A stretch of 64,000 nucleotides of DNA from Priapulus caudatus (lineage: Eukaryota; Priapulida; Priapulimorpha; Priapulimorphida; Priapulidae): NCBI RefSeq assembly GCF_000485595.1, contig NW_014577070.1, forward strand, positions 651,210-715,209, written 5' to 3'; not shown here. The first letter of the stretch is position 1. Below: more notes on the stretch, generated by a model. The model ran no database searches. It had not been told where the DNA came from and saw only the letters and a list, made by a program, of their open reading frames with translations.

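Overview
The window is animal nuclear DNA from an invertebrate. It has many small exons with GT-AG introns, an 18 kb first intron, abundant microsatellites and short non-autonomous DNA transposons, and a 10-N assembly gap. I cannot name the species. The protein architecture points to a non-vertebrate bilaterian. TTAGGG-like arrays occur only inside transposons here, so they say little about the lineage.

Every coding exon I can support belongs to one plus-strand gene that enters from the left edge and leaves at the right edge. I read it as a giant CCDC141/titin-like cytoskeletal or muscle protein. Region 1 (368-30168) has 20 exon positions giving about 1,120 residues of spectrin-type alpha-helical coiled coil, closely resembling the N-terminal part of vertebrate CCDC141 (CAMDI). 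It includes a probable pair of mutually exclusive exons separated by only 32 nt (25921-26046 and 26079-26207). Region 2 (30506-47370) is a Pro/Gln/Glu-rich linker made of small phase-0 exons, most carrying a [V/A]-[E/Q]-F-x-V motif. Seven of these exons lie in a 7.1 kb unit that is tandemly duplicated (32987-40309 and 40310-47407). Region 3 (48427-61255) is an elastic-looking Pro/Glu-rich array in which a module ending in LPQAG recurs more than 25 times. Most modules end at an exon boundary at the same place in the motif. Very long exons (51360-53117, 53948-54826, 55029-57524) hold several fused modules. Region 4 (61506-64000) holds two complete I-set immunoglobulin domains and the start of a third, with the intron phase changing from 0 to 1.

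The likely layout of the protein is an N-terminal coiled-coil anchor, a disordered repetitive spacer, then an Ig chain. In vertebrates, CCDC141 and titin (TTN) are separate neighbouring genes; here the same ingredients appear in one continuous exon series.

Frameshifts cluster in the duplicated or tandem-repeat exons (33.5-47.4 kb and 55.4-58.0 kb). Exons in unique sequence are clean, so poor consensus quality in repeats is a likely explanation.

Non-coding content: 491-18559 is one intron with microsatellites (CAA, TA, GT), the N gap, a foldback hairpin at 13.5-13.9 kb, and at least four inverted-repeat elements, three of which carry (TTAGGG)-like cores. Other introns contain hAT-like and pogo-like elements and minisatellites. 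In several introns the last repeat unit supplies the functional splice acceptor. I see no tRNA, rRNA, CRISPR array, autonomous transposon or second protein gene.
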